The notes beneath the pieces are model-generated. The model was given only the letters and a program-made list of their open reading frames with translations. It ran no database searches and was not told where the DNA came from. This document shows, piece after piece, positions 5,406 to 9,108 of a DNA stretch of 9,108 nucleotides (its first letter is position 1; every line of letters starts with the position of its first letter). The stretch is from Clostridia bacterium. Lineage in GTDB: Bacteria > Bacillota > Clostridia > Oscillospirales > Acutalibacteraceae. Both the position numbers and the translations under genes were made by a program. The stretch covers positions 1 through 9,108 of the forward strand of contig CAAEIG010000196.1 in NCBI GenBank assembly GCA_900755895.1, given 5' to 3'.

Positions 5406-6589
5406 GTGAAAGACCTCCTTTTTGATGCCTCAGGCCCAAATGGGAACAGAACTGGGATGCCTCCGCAATCTAAGATCCCAGTACTCGGCGGGAGGGTATG
5501 GATCCACTCCTTTCGGAAGCGGGCCTCCTTAGTGGGGGCGTTTTGAATTTCCGTTTCGGTGCGGTTGGTGCCAAAAAGCAGGTCCCAGGGCGAGTTGGCC
5601 CGCAGGCGCCGGTCCACAGTGACAGTGGAAGCGCGTTTGACCACATCTATCTGGCCGCAAAGGTCCTCGATTCGACCGCAGGAGGACATATCCTCGTGAC
5701 GGGTATAGATTCTGACTGAAAAGGTGTTCATCAGCAGGTTTTGAGCTCCGTCCTTTAGAGAGAACACATCCTGAGAGAGTAAGTGGACCTGGACGGCCGT
5801 CGGGAGGCTCTGAAGCAGGTCAAGCAGTGCACACCGGTCCCCTCGTCCGTTGTCCAGAATCAGAACAGTGGAGGACTCCGGGCTTTGACGCAGGCAGCTG
5901 AGAAGAAGAGCGCACATCAGGGCCTGCATGGGTGGGTCAGCAGAAAAGCGTCCCACCGATAAACGGATCACTTCCCCCGGACTGGGGGCTTCTCCCTCCA
6001 GAAAGGGGGCGAGCAGGAGTAGGAACAGTTCAAAGTCAGCGGCAGCCCCGCTGATTTCGGCGTATTTTCCAAGAAGATACTCATGAGTCTCTTCACTAAT
6101 CCCCCTAACCGAAGCCAGCCGCTCCAGTTTCCACGTTACCGCCTTTACACTGCTGTACTCCTCTAAAACCTGTGTCGTGAGCGTGCCGCGGTTACCCAAT
6201 CTGCGCTCGGTCTCTCGAACGAAAGACAGATAAGTTACCACCTTCATGGAACGGGTGCCGTCAAAGCCTAAGCTGGCCAGAAGGCTTCGCAGCCGGCTGA
6301 TCTGAGGGACAGTGTCCACCTCCAGCAGATCACTGCACAAACGGACAGGGCTGTCCAAGGCATCCCGTATGGGGAGATCGCCCAGGCGCCCTCCTGCTCC
6401 AACGGCACCCTGGGTGTAGTCCACCAGGTACAAAGTCTTGGATCGGGTCCGGCAGTCGGACAGGATTGCCTCCCCGATTACCCGGCGCACCTGGGGATCT
6501 GCCCCGCTGACCAGAAAACGCAGCTCGGGGGATTCTGACCAGCCGCCTGGCTGTACGGAGCGAATATACTGCAGATAATTGACAGCCAT
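5402..6589 (-). CDS. Hypothetical protein resembling a degenerate VirD4/TraD-like ATPase (pseudo-ATPase)
   Basis: This 395-residue soluble protein has no clear family match I can name. Its plan resembles a RecA-like motor. A strand and turn where a P-loop would sit, LRFLVSGADPQVRRVIGEAIL (about 23-43), lacks the GKT/S lysine. A second strand follows (KTLYLVDY, 51-58), then a helical insertion (about 95-200). STVLILDN (240-247) looks like a Walker B strand without the catalytic Glu. HLLSQDVFSL (269-278) sits where the neighbouring ATPase has LLTTQSMENL. The closing part (IEDLCGQIDVV) recalls the end of T4CP motors. I infer a catalytically dead paralogue or partner of the ATPase encoded upstream. 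AGAGAGGAGAG precedes the ATG at 6587-6589; the gap to the upstream gene is 24 nt. Confidence 0.55.
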   Translation of the reverse strand: MAVNYLQYIRSVQPGGWSESPELRFLVSGADPQVRRVIGEAILSDCRTRSKTLYLVDYTQGAVGAGGRLGDLPIRDALDSPVRLCSDLLEVDTVPQISRLRSLLASLGFDGTRSMKVVTYLSFVRETERRLGNRGTLTTQVLEEYSSVKAVTWKLERLASVRGISEETHEYLLGKYAEISGAAADFELFLLLLAPFLEGEAPSPGEVIRLSVGRFSADPPMQALMCALLLSCLRQSPESSTVLILDNGRGDRCALLDLLQSLPTAVQVHLLSQDVFSLKDGAQNLLMNTFSVRIYTRHEDMSSCGRIEDLCGQIDVVKRASTVTVDRRLRANSPWDLLFGTNRTETEIQNAPTKEARFRKEWIHTLPPSTGILDCGGIPVLFPFGPEASKRRSFT

Positions 6590-6613
6590 AAGGACTCTCC
6601 TCTCTGATCTGCT

Positions 6614-7945
6614 CTATAATGGGTTCAGAAACGTCACCTTTTGTGGGGAGCACGCGCCGAGCTTCGCATAGCACTCACCGGTACGCAGCAGGGAAAACTC
6701 CTCATCCGTTACAACAGGCTCCCGCTCAAACCTGATTTCCGGGGTACGGTAGCGGGAAACCGGAAGAACTAGATGCTCCCGATACCGGGAACCGAACAGT
6801 GTCTGCAACGTCTGCACGGTTGTGGGGTCTCCCGGCCGGAATGAGAGCACCATGGGGAATCCGGCCAAACCGCCGGTGGTAATATGGGGGTTGAACTCCG
6901 GGCTCAGGCCAAAAAGGTTCTCCATGCTCTGGGTGGTGAGCAGGATCTGAAGTCCATACTCCCGGCCCAGATTGGCCGCCTGGTAAAGTCCAAAGTCCGC
7001 CGCCTTACCGCTGTCGGCCATCTTGTCCACCTCGTCCAGAACCCAAAGCATGGGGGCGGTGCTTTCTTTCCGATTGGACATTTGAAAATCCTTGAGCTTT
7101 TTCAGATAGTACCGGAAGAAGGGGCGGCTGCTCTCAGCGGAGGCCAGATCATAGAGAAAGAAAAGGTTGCGGCCATACCGTCCGGAGAGATAATTGCAGA
7201 TGGTATCGGTCCCCTTGCTTTCAAAGGCGCCGGAAAAAAGTTCAAGCACCTGATTGAAAAAGAACAGAATATCTTCCGCACGGCGGGTCGGGCAGTAATC
7301 CTCCCCGTTGCGCGGATCGTATCCGAAGTCCTTGCGCAACAGAGATTCGTTGCGGGGATGCTTTGCCAAATAAGCCAACAGGTCTTTCAGTGGCATACGG
7401 CGCAGCGCGTTCACAAGCTGCCAATTGCTTGTGTCCTCATTGGGATAACAATCCACAATCGTGCGAAGGACGGCGATCCATGTATTGCGTGCGGCCTCGA
7501 TCCAACTGCGGTTCTGATTGGCCCCCTCCAGCAGGTCCGCAAACAGAAATTCTGCGATCTGCCGCATTTCGCTCTCCCGGTTATTTGCCTGCCGGATTTC
7601 TCTGATCAGACAGGGACGAAACAGGTTGTCTGCCGGGACAGATGCGGGATCGTATGTGATGATCTTATCATCGGGCTGCAGGAATCGCTGGAGGAAGGAG
7701 CGCTTGATCTCGAAAAACACCCCTCGCATCCCCGGAACATGAGAGAGCAGGACCTCTGCCGCGGGCATGGTGTAGGACCGGGTCTTCCCGGTGCCCACCA
7801 CGCCAAAGGTGAGGACATTGGTCCCGGGCAGCACCGGCAGCTCCGTCATAATGCCGTTGGAGAGCTGAACCGGGATGCCTCCAATGCCCCTGGGCCAGTC
7901 TGGAAGGCCGCTCCCAGCTGCATGGGAAGGAAAATCATATTGCAC
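6614..7945 (-). CDS. VirD4/TraD-type coupling ATPase (FtsK/HerA superfamily), soluble form, GTG start
   Basis: Type IV coupling proteins are hexameric motors that hand DNA or protein substrates to a secretion channel. This one has 443 residues. Walker A is GVVGTGKT (48-55), then a second strand GVFFEIKRSF (75-84) and the TraD-like DDKIITYDP (92-100). Walker B is MLWVLDEVDKM (299-309), and LLTTQSMENL (335-344) is the conserved sensor region. The C-terminal GECYAKLG (423-430) is typical of the superfamily. The two N-terminal membrane helices of conjugative VirD4/TraG proteins are absent: the protein begins about 45 residues before the P-loop, so it is soluble or recruited by another subunit. 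The start is GTG (7943-7945), supported by GGAGGG 8 nt upstream inside the nuclease gene end, a 3-nt gap. Superfamily is firm; the substrate is unknown. Confidence 0.9.
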   Translation of the reverse strand: MQYDFPSHAAGSGLPDWPRGIGGIPVQLSNGIMTELPVLPGTNVLTFGVVGTGKTRSYTMPAAEVLLSHVPGMRGVFFEIKRSFLQRFLQPDDKIITYDPASVPADNLFRPCLIREIRQANNRESEMRQIAEFLFADLLEGANQNRSWIEAARNTWIAVLRTIVDCYPNEDTSNWQLVNALRRMPLKDLLAYLAKHPRNESLLRKDFGYDPRNGEDYCPTRRAEDILFFFNQVLELFSGAFESKGTDTICNYLSGRYGRNLFFLYDLASAESSRPFFRYYLKKLKDFQMSNRKESTAPMLWVLDEVDKMADSGKAADFGLYQAANLGREYGLQILLTTQSMENLFGLSPEFNPHITTGGLAGFPMVLSFRPGDPTTVQTLQTLFGSRYREHLVLPVSRYRTPEIRFEREPVVTDEEFSLLRTGECYAKLGACSPQKVTFLNPL

Positions 7946-7948
7946 GTC

Positions 7949-8668
7949 TTATCCCTCCTCTGCCGCCGGATCTGCGCCGGCGGATGTGTCAGTCTCTGCA
8001 CCGGTATCTGCGTCCGCATCCGCATCTGCGGCATCCGCCGTCTCCGGCGTGCCACCAGGGCCCGCGGCGTCTGCCGCGGGAGAGCCGCTGAACTCTGCGG
8101 GGGCATATTCCGCCTCAATGCTGGGCAGCTGTGCATCGGTCTGCTCCATCAGGGCAGTGTATTCTCCGCTGCTCATGGAGCCGCGGAGGCCATCACCGGG
8201 ATTGCCGGCGTCAAATGCACCTGGGAGGGCGGCCGACTGGGCGTTCCACGTCGCCTGGTCCTGGTAGGATGCGTTGGTAAAGGAGAGGTGGATGTTTTCG
8301 GTGTGGCCGTCCGCATAAGTCACGGCGTCAGAAACCTGAAAGGCCTCCGGGCGGCCGCTGGGGCCGGCGTGGACGATGGCAGTCTTCGTGCTTTCGATGG
8401 AGGCCCCGTTTTTCAGCGCTGCCCGTTCGCCCGCCTCCATGGAGTAATAGCCCCCGTGGTTCACATCGGCGTGCTGCGGGACCACGTTGTCTGTCCCATT
8501 GCCCCCACCCAGGGAGGACGCGTTCACATGGCCGCGCTCGTCCCCGGGGAGATAGGCCTCGGAACGGGCCGGCATATGGCTGTGGTCCCCCTTGGTGAGC
8601 TCCAGAGGTCCCTGGTAGGTGACGCTGCCCGTTTTAGGATCTATCGAGCTGTACGTGGAGTTTTTCAT
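7949..8668 (-). CDS. DNA/RNA non-specific endonuclease-like protein (Endonuclea_NS_2) with acidic disordered tail
   Basis: The 239-residue product has a nuclease domain at about 33-132 that matches the NS_2 pattern. ERGHVNASSLGG (44-55) contains the catalytic His47, followed by TDNVVPQHADVNHGG (59-73) with metal-site Asn70, YYSMEAGERAALKNG (74-88), and RPEAFQV with a final FTN strand. This family is best known as the toxic tip of secreted polymorphic toxins, such as LXG proteins, but this protein has no signal peptide, LXG or PAAR domain. From about 194 to the end it is a low-complexity acidic tail rich in Ala, Asp, Glu and Pro with an (Ala-Asp) run. AGGAGG lies 7 nt before the ATG at 8666-8668. 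It is the first gene of the cassette. The tail next to a coupling ATPase gene may be a docking or translocation signal, which is an inference. Confidence 0.78.
   Translation of the reverse strand: MKNSTYSSIDPKTGSVTYQGPLELTKGDHSHMPARSEAYLPGDERGHVNASSLGGGNGTDNVVPQHADVNHGGYYSMEAGERAALKNGASIESTKTAIVHAGPSGRPEAFQVSDAVTYADGHTENIHLSFTNASYQDQATWNAQSAALPGAFDAGNPGDGLRGSMSSGEYTALMEQTDAQLPSIEAEYAPAEFSGSPAADAAGPGGTPETADAADADADADTGAETDTSAGADPAAEEG
8007..8039 (-). repeat. Short tandem hexamer tract encoding alternating Ala-Asp
   Basis: Near-repeats of CGCATC/TGCGTC on the plus strand encode the A-D-A-D run (about residues 211-221) in the nuclease tail. Such tracts can gain or lose in-frame hexamers by slippage, so tail length may vary between strains. 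Confidence 0.6.
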
Positions 8669-8675
8669 AGATCTG

Positions 8676-8704
8676 CCTCCTGCGGCGGCAAGCCCCCGCC
8701 GCAG
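8676..8704 (-). promoter_or_regulatory. 5'-leader hairpin abutting the nuclease ribosome binding site
   Basis: On the minus strand CTGCGGCGG (8696-8704) and CCGCCGCAG (8680-8688) form a perfect 9-bp stem with a 7-nt loop. The 3' arm takes in the first two bases of the AGGAGG ribosome binding site (8676-8681). If transcription starts near 8702, the hairpin is at the very 5' end of the mRNA. It has no T-run, so it is not a terminator. It may limit translation or stabilise the message. Confidence 0.6.
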
Positions 8705-8708
8705 TCTG

Positions 8709-8741
8709 ATCTTACCACATAGCAGGCCGCCTGTCTGTCAA
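8709..8741 (-). promoter_or_regulatory. Probable promoter of the six-gene cassette
   Basis: A perfect TTGACA lies at 8736-8741 and TAAGAT at 8709-8714, but the spacing is 21 bp. With a 17-bp spacer the -35 would be the weaker CAGACA. The long spacing suggests a weak basal promoter or one needing an activator. The downstream GACAGGCGG is shared with the spacer region of the XRE promoter (TTGACAGGCGGGCGG). Confidence 0.5.
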
Positions 8742-8750
8742 CTGCCAGTT
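8740..8750. promoter_or_regulatory. Candidate operator palindrome AACTGCCAGTT
   Basis: This perfect 5+1+5 inverted repeat touches the -35 hexamer of the cassette promoter, a usual place for an XRE-type operator. GCCAGTT recurs in the leader of the XRE gene (4007-4013). Binding is not shown. Confidence 0.35.
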
Positions 8751-8805
8751 ACTATTTCCCTTCGGGGCGCGTGCACTCTGCCCCCGGGTCCCCCGTCACG
8801 CAGAA

Positions 8806-8840
8806 CGCCCCAGCTCCGGAAGCTGTCCGGAGCTGGGGCG
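8806..8840. other. Perfect 14-bp hairpin
   Basis: CGCCCCAGCTCCGG (8806-8819) pairs fully with CCGGAGCTGGGGCG (8827-8840) around the loop AAGCTGT. Neither strand has a T-run after the stem, so it is not a classic terminator. It separates the cassette promoter from the CRISPR array. The stretch 8755-8805 shows nothing I recognise. Confidence 0.6.
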
Positions 8841-8855
8841 CTGATTCATGTTGGG

Positions 8856-8895
8856 ACAAAAACGGCGCGGACGTTTTTGTACGTCCACGCCGTTT
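8856..8895 (-). terminator. Terminator-like hairpin between array and cassette (minus strand)
   Basis: AAACGGCG (8860-8867) pairs with CGCCGTTT (8888-8895), and GGACGT (8869-8874) with ACGTCC (8881-8886), with one internal mismatch and loop TTTTGT. On the minus strand it ends in GCCGTTTTTGTCC, terminator-like. It would stop minus-strand transcription coming from the array, only 4 nt from the first repeat. Confidence 0.6.
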
Positions 8896-8899
8896 CTGC

Positions 8900-9108
8900 G
8901 CTGCCGTCCCCGTGAGGGGTGTGGGCTGCATCGGTCCTGGCGTGGTTCATATCTACAAGTTGTTTCCGTCCCCGTGAGGGGTGTGGGCTGCATCCTGAAA
9001 ATATCGTTGAGAGTGGGGCAGAAAACAAAAGTTGCCGTCCCCGTGAGGGGTGTGGGCTGCATCCAACGCAATTTACAACATTTACACAGGTGAAATCAGT
9101 TGCCGTCC
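8900..9108. CRISPR. CRISPR array, left end, I-C-like repeats, continues beyond window
   Basis: Repeats of 33 nt lie at 8900-8932, 8962-8994 and 9031-9063, with a fourth starting at 9099 and cut by the edge. The last 29 nt of each full repeat are identical, including CCGTCCCCGTGAGGGG with its CCCC-GTGA-GGGG stem and the 3' end GGCTGCATC. The first repeat begins GCTGCC and the second GTTTCC, where the third and fourth have GTTGCC. The spacers (8933-8961, 8995-9030, 9064-9098) are unrelated and 29, 36 and 35 nt long. The repeat layout and the longer spacers resemble subtype I-C read on the plus strand. No cas genes are in view and no spacer matches elsewhere in the window by eye. Confidence 0.85.

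Noticed and set aside
6884..8722. Long plus-strand open frame of about 612 codons
   Set aside because: It lies antisense to the ATPase and nuclease genes, which have clear motifs and ribosome binding sites. Its translation shows no coherent domain, and long antisense frames are expected in GC-rich genes.
8806..8840. 14-bp hairpin as a terminator
   Set aside because: There is no T-run on either strand after the stem, so I list it only as a hairpin.
1..9108. A full ICE with its own conjugation machinery
   Set aside because: Only a T4CP-like ATPase is present, and it lacks its membrane domain. No VirB4, VirB6 or peptidoglycan hydrolase gene is seen in the window.

Overview
The window is GC-rich DNA (about 60% by eye) with strong AGGAGG-type ribosome binding sites. 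Its integrase, MobC and relaxase belong to the Tn916/Tn1549-like mobile elements common in gut Clostridia. I infer a Firmicutes host, probably Oscillospiraceae/Ruminococcaceae-like. Every convincing gene is on the minus strand, so the layout is best read from high to low coordinates.

Right edge (8900-9108): the start of a CRISPR array, with three full 33-nt repeats and a fourth cut by the window edge. The repeats look subtype I-C-like. No cas gene is in view. Between the array and the first gene lie two strong hairpins, one of which resembles a minus-strand terminator.

Centre (8741 to 3625): a compact six-gene cassette that looks like one transcription unit, bounded by its own promoter and a rho-independent terminator. 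In order of transcription it encodes (1) an Endonuclea_NS_2-like nuclease with an acidic Ala/Asp-repeat tail, (2) a soluble VirD4/TraD-type motor ATPase with intact Walker motifs and no membrane domain, (3) a 395-residue protein that looks like a degenerate partner of that ATPase, (4) an integral-membrane M48 metalloprotease, (5) an unrecognised 151-residue protein and (6) an XRE-family regulator that also has a consensus promoter of its own. Gaps are 3, 24, -4, 20 and 129 nt. No secretion-channel genes accompany the motor. This is the best candidate for an undescribed system: a conjugation-type motor pair, a nuclease and a membrane protease under one regulator. A defence, effector-delivery or mobilization role are all possible.

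Left (about 3140 to 1): a mobilization and integration module with MobC, a MobP-type relaxase and a tyrosine recombinase cut by the window edge. The relaxase very probably starts at a CTG codon. Its 3' third is also occupied in another frame by a coiled-coil/membrane protein gene, followed by a GTGA-coupled 59-residue ORF. A 72-bp sequence is duplicated upstream of both mobC and the integrase. It carries a conserved -35/extended -10 pair and two TGATAAC iterons, suggesting that transfer and integration genes are switched together.

The stretch 2938-3640 carries no confident gene. It holds an oriT-like inverted-repeat cluster, a terminator-like hairpin, other hairpins and at most a small gene remnant.
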